From NCBI GenBank assembly GCA_016647705.1, contig CM028336.1, positions 8,821,380 through 8,885,379 on the forward strand: a stretch of 64,000 nt of DNA, read 5' to 3'. This stretch comes from Eucommia ulmoides. Taxonomy: Eukaryota > Streptophyta > Magnoliopsida > Garryales > Eucommiaceae. Below the pieces are notes generated by a model. The model was not told the DNA's origin and made no database searches. It saw only the letters and a program-made list of their open reading frames with translations. The stretch's first letter is position 1, and the number at the start of each line of letters is the position of its first letter. Below, piece after piece: positions 38,732 to 48,598 of this stretch. Made by a program: the position numbers and the translations under genes.

Positions 38732-40953
38732 TCATTTTACCTCCCCACGAGATGCAATCCGAACTTTCCTTGGTCTTTCTGGTTGTTTCTTTGATAATGG
38801 AGGTAGAATAATTGCTTCGCTCTCGATTGATATTGGTCGTTCCATTGTTGGTATTGCGTATATACCTCTTAAATACGTCTCCCAATAAAAGCAACTCCAA
38901 AAATAATCCTCTATGTATCTGAATGTTGGAAGTCCACTCTTGTTGATAGCTACAAATGCAGGTGCACATGGGAATCCTTTTATCTGCCATTGTCGGCACG
39001 ATCACGATCATTCCTCAGTATCAACTAAGACAGAATGTGTTGAATGAACTTCGAACACTCCATTGCCTGATAAGCTCACGTTCCAGGTTCGCCCTTTATT
39101 CATCAATTCACATATTTTGTTCTCCCAGTAAGGCTTGATCTTGTCTTGTAACTTGTTTGCTTCATCCCTCCTCTCTGCCATTAAGTTCATCCACTTTATC
39201 CTTATCTTGTCAATCAATAAGATTGCAGGCAGATGTTGAAATTCGCTTATCCAGGAATTAAAACACTCATCCAGATTGGACTTCATCTCACCATACCGTT
39301 TTCCTCTGAAAAACGCGTTACTATACTTCATGGCTGACAATTCATGGATGAATCTATGTACTTTACACCCCCCTCATACAGCATTTGATCGTACAACAAC
39401 TTGTACATTTCCGGTGTGTGTGCATATGCCAATCCGTTCAATTTTTGGATCATCATCTCCTTGAATGTCGTGCTTGTGCCAGTCATCGCAACCCTCAAGT
39501 TCATTTTCAGATGATGCAAGCAATATGTGTGGTGGCACTGTGGGAACACATTCTGTACTCCTTGCAAAATCCCATTGTGTCTGTCGGAAATAAATATTAT
39601 CACTATGCCTGGCTCGACAATCTTCTTGAGTTCTGATAAAAACAAGAACCAATTATCGTCGTTTTCTGCATCAACAATGGCGAACGCAACTAGGAACATT
39701 CCTTCATGCAACACGTAGACAAACAAACAAAAATTCATACTATATATTACAAAAAAAAAATATTGAATGTAATACTGTTACATTTGACAGAAAAAAAATA
39801 ATAATAATATGATTGAATGTAACGCTGATGTGTTTGAAACATTTTTGTATACATACCTTGGTTTCCATCCTTTGCTATTGCTACTAGTAAGTTCCCCTTG
39901 TACCTTCCAATCAAAAAGGTATCGTTGAGGAACAACATGGGGCGGCAAAAACGAAATCTGTGTAGAAATTAATATCCTTTTGAAATGTTTCGTGTCCTCA
40001 TCGTATTCTAGTGCGACATGACTGCCCGGGTTTGTCTCTCTACATTTCTCAACATACCATTTTAATTGATCGTACGACAACGAGTAATCACCGAGTACGC
40101 TATTCCTGGCTTTTTCTACCCCCATCCATGCATTTCGATATGATATCTCTAGTCCATATTGTTTTCTAAAACTGTCAATGACATCTACTGGGCGAGTTTT
40201 TGGATTTTCACGCACCTCGTCAATCAGGCACGATGATATAATGTCTGAGCTCAAACGTTTGTTCTTAGTTGTCCGAAATGCAATACCACATGTGTGTTCT
40301 TTTACTAGGCTGCGAATGTAGAATATGTCGTTTTCACTCCTCACGCGCCCATGCACAAACCACGGGCAGTTTCTTTTCTCTCGCATTGCGCATACAGCCG
40401 TGACACGTATCTTGTCATTTTTTAGGTACCTAAAATTAAACCCCACCTCTACCGTATATTTCTGCAATGCCATGCGAAATTCGCTCGTCCCCCCTCTAAA
40501 TTTTTGCCCCTCGTTCTGGATTCCATCGGCCCATTTTGTTGATAGCAGCATTTTGTTGTTCGGGTTTTGTAACATATTACCATAGCTACCTATATAGTCC
40601 ATTTCAGCTTTGCTATTATCACTGCTACGATTGGTGACGGGAACTAACACAGATAAGGATGCCCCAGTTGAACCGCTTGAATCACTAACTCATTTTTCCA
40701 CACATATTTCAATAAGTTCGATCTTCATTATGCCCGCTAGGAAAAACATTTCCGCGAAGTCATTTTGGTCGTCCAACACACATTTCGGGTGTCCAGGAAG
40801 TAAATACGACAACTTGATCCTCCCACTGCTTAAATCTATTCATTTGTTCCCAATTTTTTGATGCAACCCATCAATATCACAAACATCTCTCATCCTCAGC
40901 ACTGTTGTGACATTCTCATATTTGCACAATAGTGGGATTGATGACATCATCAT
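38732..40953 (-). pseudogene. MULE transposase gene, decayed
   Basis: Two exons on the minus strand: 40,953-39,857 and 39,701-38,732, with a GT-AG intron of 155 bp. The N-terminus starts MMMSSIPLLCKYEN and continues with LSYLLPGHPKCVLD. A MULE DNA-binding domain follows (NCPWFVHG, HTCGIAFRTT). The catalytic DDE domain shows D in LFLNDTFLIGRYKG, D in IFISDRHNGI, the CLHH pair, and E in SNLDECFNSW. The SWIM zinc finger (SCRQWQIKGFPC) has lost its first Cys and its His (now Pro). The C-terminus ends ASRGEVK. Breaks: TGA at two sites before residue 120, a frame change near 39,965, another near 39,335, and two TGAs at the SWIM finger. The intron carries two near copies of the TGAATGTAA motif. Confidence 0.88.
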
Positions 40954-42100
40954 GTTCAAAACAAAAAAAAAAAAAAAAAAAACGTGTTCCCCCGTCAGTG
41001 CACAAAAAAAAGGTCAGTGGGTAACCATACAAATTATTTTATGATGTTCATGTAGAATGTAACATTATCTGGTTTTTGTTCCTGAATGACATCGCATAAG
41101 TTTTGATGCATGCGTGTGGAATGTAACATCAACGTGCACACTCCAGATCGTGTGTGGATGTTGAATGTAACATCCATGCATGTGTCGTATGTGCGTGTTA
41201 TACGTAACAATCATTGTTTATTTTTCTCAAAAAAAAAAAAAAAAAACGGTATCCAACCAAGAGGGATCGTTTACATACGTATGTTTAACACACCCTGATC
41301 CCGTGGATGTTGAATGTAACATCACCATGCGCGCTCCAGACCGTGTGCAGGTGTTGAATATAACATCCATGCATGTGTCGTATATGCATGTTGAACGTAA
41401 CAATCATTGTTTATTTTTCTCAAACAAAAAGGCCAGCAATATCCAACCAAGGGGGACGTTTCATACGCATGTTGAATGTAACATGATCGTGTGGATGTTG
41501 AATGTAACATTCATGCATGTGTCGTATGTACGTGTTTACCGTAACAATCATTGTTTATTTTTCTCAAAACCAAGGCCAACGGTATCCACCCAAAGAGAAA
41601 TCGTTCCATATGCATGTTCAACACATATTGATCTTGTGGATGTTGAATGTAACATGTATGCTGAACTGTTCATTATGTACGTGACGCTCAATGTTTAATT
41701 TTCCAGAAATAAACAAAACAAAACAAAACAAACAAAACAAAACGATTCTCATTCGTGAACGTCTTTATATACAAAATGGTTGTCTTCGAATTGAACAGCA
41801 TGAACTTCATCAAAATTTAATTTTGAAAGTGATTATGTTATGTTGGTGAACACACTCATAATTATATGCGTCGTAAAAATACCATTTTTTGCATACCTGT
41901 TGCGATTTGGTGCTGGCTCTGTGAAAATATCGACTTCTAAGTATCGATAGTGCTCGGTCGGTAACTCTTACACTTTCGCTCTCCCGATTAAGTACCGAAA
42001 TGTGTTTCGGAATGCTCAGTCTATTCTTCTCCGAACTAAATTCACTGAACTAATTTAAAATTAAAAAACCCTAATAATGGAATGTTTCGTTTTCTCAAAT
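40954..42100 (-). promoter_or_regulatory. upstream region and probable leader intron of the transposase gene
   Basis: A donor-like CAACAG|GTATGC on the minus strand at about 41,896 and the ATG at 40,953 suggest a ~0.9 kb leader intron. It includes three full units and a partial one of a 145-190 bp tandem repeat (words catgcatgtgtcgtat at 41,171, 41,362 and 41,508), each with one or two TGTTGAATGTAACA sites. The 172-codon plus-strand frame at 41,180-41,698 is produced by these repeats. Confidence 0.55.
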
Positions 42101-42411
42101 CGCATACGATGCGTTGTGAATGGAATTCTCGATCTAAAAATGAAAACGTCCATTGCGGAAATGCAGGGGGGGTAAATCGGTAAATCATTATCGGCAATTA
42201 TCGCGGCGTAGAGCTTTTGGGTGCAGAAACAAAGAGCGACGGAACTTCCCGGTTTAATTCAGAACGCCTAGGTTTGATCGGTCACTGTGAATTAAAAACA
42301 GGATGGGGTGGTCATTTTCTCATATTTATATTATATACACATATAACACTCGACACAAATAGGTAAAACAGGTACAAAAAGCAAAAAGAGCTTTAAGTTA
42401 ATGCAACTCAG

Positions 42412-42746
42412 GACAACTTTCACCTCTCCAAAACCTGACTGTCGCGGACTCACATTTTTGCAGCGGGCATTCGTCCGTGTGGCGCCCCGATGCGTTTGCT
42501 TGCACGGGGTATGCCTACTTTCTTTGTACGATACTGACGGGTTTTGCCCTGCCTTAGGATCATCAGGAGAGCGGCTTCAACTCCCGACCAATTTGTATAA
42601 GGGATGCCAAATCCATATTCTTTTATTAGGTCTTTGACAAGCAACGCAATCTCCGAACTTAACAGGGCCTTGACTCCGAAGGGATGCCTTGTGTTGATGC
42701 CCGCCTAACTGGGAGCTTCATATTAGCGCTACAACTCTCCAGCCAG
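42412..42746 (-). other. GC-rich island with an 85-codon open frame, unidentified
   Basis: The minus strand is open from about 42,706 to the stop near 42,450. It contains KDLIKEYGFGIPYTNWSG, LLMILRQGKTRQY and ASKRIGAPHGRMP. GC content is visibly higher than in the AT-rich surroundings. The island is present only in this copy of the duplicated block: the copy at 61,175 runs straight from aatgcaactcag into gagaggctc. I do not recognise the protein. Organelle-derived DNA or a retroelement fragment are both possible. Confidence 0.4.
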
Positions 42747-43656
42747 CATGCTTGTTTCTTGTGACTGCCTTGACAAACAAGGGTCTGTGACATGCAGCAT
42801 GAAAAACGCTCTCTCTCTAAACCAACAGGCTTCCCAAAGCATGAATAAGCACATTTTTATCTAGCCGAGGAAAGAAACCTGACAGAGAGAGGCTAAAAAA
42901 CAACATAATTCATAAATAAAGTAGGATCATTAACTGAGGAATGGAGACAGTTTCTGTTATCTTTGATTAGAGAGAGAAGTAAATATAAACTCAATTCAAG
43001 GCAACCTTCTCTTCGAAGAGAGCAGCAGTTTATGCATTCAAACTAAAGCGCTAAAGCTGAAATTTTAGATTTTAATTTCACCGCTAAAAAATAATTTTTT
43101 ATTTCAAAGTAAAACACCAAAATTAAAATTTTCAATTTTTATTTAACCGCCAAATCTCAAATAAATTAAAATTAACCAATTAAACCCAAATCAACATTAC
43201 ATATTTAAACCCTAAATAAATTTAACTAAATCATAATTAAATTTAATAAAACCCAAACTCAATCATAATTAAACCAAATTAACCCTAAATTAACAATAAC
43301 CCAACCACTATTTATAACCCAACCCTTAATTACAAACTCACCCCTTAATTACAAACTCACCCCTCCCCCTAATTATAAACCCACCCACCCTTTTAATTCC
43401 CTCATTACGAGACGATGAGGACCCGCGACTGCAATGACGGGGGTAACAGACGGTGAAAGCTATTACCGTTTGGCGACGGCGAGGATTGCTCAACTTCAGC
43501 AATAGAAATTTTTGGCGTTCGGCTTTGGTTTCAAACTCTACGAATTGGTAAGGTTTTTGGTTTCTTTATCTTTAATTGTTTGTTCAATTATATTGAGGAT
43601 TCATAGCCCTCTGTTTTTTTCATGACCGTTCTGTGTTCTTCTCTGATTTCATGATC

Positions 43657-43847
43657 GTTGGAGTAGCCGTTGCTACTCCAACGGCCATTTTGGCTTCTCA
43701 TCTGCCTGTGCCAAATATGGCACAACCAGACCACCAATGCCAAAATGGCACAGGTGATGGCTCTCTTGTTAAAGTGACTTTTTAGCTTCAAAATAGCCAT
43801 ATTTGGGATGGCACACCATTTGCCACAGCCATTGGGGTTGCTCTAAC
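43657..43847. mobile_element. MITE with GTTGGAGTAGCC-type inverted ends, copy in block 2
   Basis: The left end GTTGGAGTAGCC and the right end GGTTGCTCTAAC are imperfect inverted repeats. The left end also makes a perfect hairpin (TTGGAGTAGC CGTT GCTACTCCAA). GCCAAAATGGC-like words fill the middle. The matching copy in block 3 is at 54,963-55,153. Confidence 0.6.
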
Positions 43848-44695
43848 TACCATTACACTCTTCCAAAAGCTATTTCCTCCTTAGAAAACCTCCCTTTTTA
43901 TCCAAATCATTTAGGGCTTGTTTGGTTTTGTTTGAAAAAGTTATAAAAAAAATAGAGTATTTAATAATAATGGGTTGAAAACTATAAAAGTGAGGAGATT
44001 AAAATGTGATGTTGAAAAAAGAGAGAATGATTATTGTTGAGTAAATATGTGGTTGAGAGAATTAAAAAAAAAAAAAATTATATCATCACAAAATTATAAG
44101 ATTAAAAATAGGTAATGCAATAGATTGAGTATTTTGAAAATTGTTTACAAAGAATAAACAACGTATTTTAGGGCTTTTTAAGGAGGGCATAACCGTAATT
44201 TCATAAAACATTTTTTAAAAAATTTTAGTTAAGATAAAATTGAGGACAAAAGAGTTATTGTATATTGTTTTTTCTGGCAAAGGATTTTTGTGATAATTTT
44301 CATGTATAAAAAAGAGGGTGAAATTTTAAAAAATTACCTAACTAAATTTTCCTCACTCACTTTATGGCATCCTTGTTATATTTTTAAATAAAATAAGACA
44401 TGTTTGTTAGTTTTCCAATTGATAGAAGAAGAAGATGAATAAGACAAGATGTCTTAATTCCACAACTAACGAGTAATGACTGAACTTAGCCAGATCGACA
44501 TGGAATATTTAAAAATAAAGTATGGGTTTGAAAAGTCAAAAACTAAAAACAATTTGGTTGAAATAATCATCATAATTTGATTGAAGAGACAAACCATAAT
44601 ATAACCATCAAATTAAGATTCAAGTCCAGAACAAGAACAAACATGTAATCATTGTAATTTCTTACTGACGTGCTTCTCAATAAATTATAAATCTA

Positions 44696-45066
44696 GGCGT
44701 TGTTTGGTTGTTGATTTTTCGGTTCTTAAAATTTTAAGATTAATATACACACATATATTTAACAAACACGTTTCTATCTCCAAACATTTGAGAATAATTT
44801 AGAAATCATTCATGAATTTTTTAAGAATTTGAAAAGTCATTCCCATAAATAAGTCTCACTACCACCCTAACGGCTACCACCAGTACCGGCCGACCACTAC
44901 CATCCTGCCGATCGCCACCATTATGTCGCTTGTCATACATTAAAAAAAATGTTTTAACTAAACGTCTTTCTTATTTATTTTCTCGTAAAATAAGAGAAAC
45001 AATTTAACGACAATGATCATCTCAGTTCATATGACGTAGAAACAAAAACAGTAACCAAACGCCACC
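44696..45066. mobile_element. Tourist/Harbinger-like MITE in block 2
   Basis: Begins GGCGTTGTTTGGTT, ends AACCAAACGCCACC, and is flanked by CTA on both sides. Equivalent copies are at 55,984-56,378 (block 3) and 62,113-62,646 (downstream block), so it inserted before the block duplicated. It has no coding capacity. Confidence 0.7.
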
Positions 45067-46251
45067 CTAGTCGCCCGCCACACATCTTTCTTTCATCTTA
45101 AAATATTAAAACTTCAATGTCCTGCTATGAATTGTGCCACACATCTTTCTTTCATCTTAAAATATTAAAACTTCAATGTCCTACTATGAATTGTTTGTTT
45201 ACCTACTCCAAAAACAACTACCAAATTTTAATACCAAAAAAAAAAAAAAAATCTCATTTTCTTTGATATTTTGATAACAATACTTTTCTGCTGGGACTTG
45301 AAAATCTAAGAATTTTTATAATAAGGGCAAATTCAACTTGAAAATCTAAGAATGTTTACAATATGGGAAAATTACATTTTCGGTCCCTAATTTTAGCAAG
45401 TATTTTATTCAGTCCTCTTAAGTTTAAAACCAAACAATAGAATTTAATTATTTGAAGTTCAATTATTTTTCAGCATAGAGGGGGACAAAATCTAAAAAAC
45501 ATATTATTCTTTGAATTTATCTAGTGCGTGAAAGGTATCGATTTAATTTTTTACTTCAGACACCCAAATACATAAGGTCGGCTCTACCATAAGTATGGGT
45601 CAAAAAAAATCGTCATGTGATTTGTACATGACATTATATGATTTTTTGGGTCATTTCATTACGTGAACATTATAAATTCAAACATTACAAGCTGATTGTA
45701 AAGATAAAGATCAGTCTAGATTTTCGAAGATGAAATATCTACATCAACTAAATGACTGAAAACAACATGGTTTGTCATGTAAGAATCCCATGACCCATTT
45801 TCCATCTATGTGACAATTTTATTTTTTTTCACAAAAAGGCCAAATAAACAAAGTTAAAAATGTAATTCACCCTAATAATAATAACTAAATAGCTGAATTG
45901 TTATCATCTTATGAAATCATTTCTTTGACCAATCTGTCCAAGAGAGAGAGAGAAGCAACAAACAAGATTTAACCTTAATCATTGCTTTGTCACTGTTCTT
46001 AACGAACTCATTAACCCAACTTGTCTTCTCTTCCTCATCTAACATTCTCACTCAACAACCTAATATGAAATCATTTCTTTGACCTATTCTCAAGAGAGAG
46101 AGAGAGAAGCAACATCTATTTCCGAGAAGCTGCAAATTGAAGTGTCGGACCAAAATTGACAGTGCAACAAACAAGATTTCACCTTAATCACGTTCCTTAA
46201 TCATTGGGTTTTCACTGTTCTTAACGAACTCATTAAATAAACAATACCTTA

Positions 46252-47929
46252 GGTGGCGTTTGGTTAGTATTCCCACTTTTCTCAACCCAACTGGGTTGGG
46301 TTAAGTTGAGAATTTTGTTTACAACTTAGTACAAAATTGCATTTGGTAATGACAAAATTTTATTTTGTACTAGGAACATAATTGCGTTTGGTAACACATA
46401 ATTTTATTTCTTTCTGGGAACAAAATTGTCTTTGATAATGAATAATTCTGGAATTGTTTCCTCAATTCTTTCACAAGGTTGTATTTTAATTAAGAATTTA
46501 AAAAAAAATTAAGTTTGTTGGGATATATATAATTATATCAATTATTCCATAAATTGAGATATATATAATTATAGCAATTCTTCATAATTATATCAATTCT
46601 TCCATAACTTGAGATATATATAATTATATCAATTCTTCCACAAGTCGATTTATTTCATGATTTTACTAATAATTTCTTTCAAGACAACAGTAACTTCACA
46701 AAAATTACATAAAAAAAAAAACTTATAACTATAACTTTCACAAAAACATCAACGGCTCAATTAGAACTTTCCACCGGACTCATTGCTGCAAAAAAAAAAA
46801 AAATAGAATAAAAGAATGTGTTAAAAGTTCATAGATAAATTTGTTATAATTTAAATAAAAAAAATAATTTAACTTATTTAATTTATACACACCGGATTTG
46901 AATAGTTACACCTCAGCTTCCATTAGTTCAACAAAAATAATTACACTTTTTTCACTCCACATATCAACCGCTCCCTTAGTGTTAGTTACTTCCTCAACAT
47001 TATCATCGCCGCTAATATGAACAGTGTTTGACATCTGCATTGATATGGCTAATAGGTTGAGCTACATGTTCTATGGTATGATTCAACTATTTACAGTAAG
47101 TTGATCCTAAGAGCAACTCAAAGCAACTGAAACAAAAAAAAAAATTGCATTCTTAAATTTCTTTGCCGATCCAATGAAAACAAAAATAGAAACCAAGGAA
47201 TAGAAACCAAAATATGCGAACAGGAACAACATCATAGGAACATGAACAGAAACATAAACATGCGAACAAAGAAACCATTTTGCTTGAAGAACAAATGAAA
47301 GAAACCCATCTTCATCAGCCGAAAATAAAATAAATTGGGGCCAATTTCAAACTTAGGAGGCATGTTGATGTTCAAATCTATGGATTTGAAGACAAAAATC
47401 CATAGATCTGGAGCCAACAAGTGCAAATTTGAAGAAATCAAAAGAAAAAAAAAAAAAAAAAAGATGTACCGGTAAGACGAACGGCGACGACGCTAACGAT
47501 TGCGACGACGACGACGACCTTGCTTCACGACGGGAAGACGAACGGCGACCTTCGCTACTGCTAGAGACCTTTGCTTAATCGGAGAGGAGGAGAGGAGGAG
47601 AAATGAACAAATGAATCGGAAAGGGAGAGGAGGAGAAATGAATCGAGAGAGAGGCGGTAGGTGTGAATTAATTCCATCATTAAGATTTTATTAAATCCCA
47701 AGCGTGTCACTATTTTGGATTGAGTTGGGTTGAGCAAAAAAAAAAACAATTTTTTTTTTTAATTCTCTTTGCATTAACTTTTCAAGAATCAATTCTCATT
47801 TTTGAGTTGGGTTGGGTTGGGTTGGGTTGAGTTTTGTATTTGCCAAACGCATTTCTAACTATGAATTCTAAAATTTTTGGGTTGGATTGGGTTGTGTTGG
47901 GTTAGAAACACTACTAACCAAACGGGGCC
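46252..47929. mobile_element. PIF/Harbinger-like non-autonomous element, 1.7 kb
   Basis: The left end GGTGGCGTTTGGTTAGTATT and the right end (inverted) GGCCCCGTTTGGTTAGTAGT are followed on both sides by AACCCAAC-rich subterminal sequence. Flanks are TTA on the left and TCA on the right, one base from a 3-bp target duplication. The empty site is readable in block 1 (24,058: gaccttagtttctat) and block 3 (57,985). Inside are tandem gagatatatataattat repeats (46,520-46,640) and a gac-rich patch (47,480-47,560). No transposase frame is present. Confidence 0.75.
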
Positions 47930-48598
47930 TCAGTTTCTCTCTTTTTTTACCTTTAAATATGGAGGACAATTAAATCATTTTATACTTTTGTGGGGGATAA
48001 AAGTAAAACATAGTTGCTACTATTATTTTTCTTTATATTTTAAATACTTTCTTGAAAAGCAAAACAAAGTTGCAATACCTTTTTGAAAAGCAAAACATGA
48101 GTTGCTTACAATAAAAATGTCAATTAAATACTTAATTTCTCAAAAAAGGCCGTTTCAAATTTTTTCACAGAAATATATCCCAAAGTATTGAGGACTTGCC
48201 AATTATCATCCCGCCCACAAATTAAGCATGTGATTTCCACAATTAAACAGCTCGCGATTGACTAATTACTTAATTAGTGGAACATCTTTAATATTAAACC
48301 CAAAAGAATCATACTATACTGAAATTCATGTTCAAAGAGTAGACTTTGGAAGCAAGATATTAATGAAAATAAGCTTGGAGGGGCCAGTGGGTGTAGTGCA
48401 CCAAACTACCCTAGAGTTGAACTACGTACACCATCACCTTCAATCTTAACCTAATCTGCCAACCCCAAACAACCCTTTTAAAAAAAAACCTTTATTCTTC
48501 ATGATCTTGTCCTATAAAAAGAAGATCCCACACACGTACTTTCTCGCAACCCAAAAACAAAGGTAAAAGAAAAGGCTTACCAAGCAAAAAGATCAAGA
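47930..48598 (+). promoter_or_regulatory. laccase 2 upstream region and core promoter
   Basis: CACCAAACTACC at 48,399-48,410 and TATAAAA at 48,513-48,519 are 114 bp apart, as in the sister genes. The start codon is 85 bp after the TATA box. The rest of the stretch matches 58,000-58,680. Confidence 0.65.

Larger units (their letters stand above)
30560..42355. mobile_element. Mutator-like (MULE) element with transposase, Ulp1-like and small third gene
   Basis: About 12 kb of DNA lies between the 3' flank of laccase 1 and the start of the next duplicated block at about 42,360, where the block joins directly in the copy at 61,122. It contains a decayed MULE transposase gene (minus strand), a decayed Ulp1/C48 protease-like gene (plus strand), a small coiled-coil frame, and many copies of TGTTACATTCAACA confined to non-coding parts. 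Plant MULEs that carry Ulp1 are known (Kaonashi/CUMULE types, and several VANDALs). The exact ends and the 9-bp target duplication were not resolved. A faint match (GACCA...CCCCTG near 30,576 and, inverted, near 42,310) is only suggestive. Confidence 0.75.
42747..46251. repeat. upstream flank of laccase 2 (duplicated block)
   Basis: There is no gene. The flank matches 54,023-57,260 from gtttcttgtgac onward, and 61,350-63,230 from tttagggcttgtttgg onward. It includes an AT/C-rich patch with repeated taattataaaccca (43,180-43,400) and two MITEs, listed separately. The stretch 43,390-43,560 (acgagacgatgaggacccgc) has the look of an old exon or leader, but no coding frame is convincing. Confidence 0.7.

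Noticed and set aside
41180-41698. 172-codon open frame on the plus strand
   Set aside because: It runs through the tandem promoter-side repeats of the MULE transposase. The peptide repeats with the DNA, and homopolymer runs set its frame.
30576-42320. Terminal inverted repeats for the MULE (GACCA..CCCCTG near 30,576 and inverted near 42,310)
   Set aside because: The match is short and gapped and no 9-bp target duplication could be paired with it, so the ends are left open.
42600-42710. Possible 5S rRNA gene (words ctccgaact, gggagcttc)
   Set aside because: Only short scattered matches; the internal promoter boxes and overall length do not fit.
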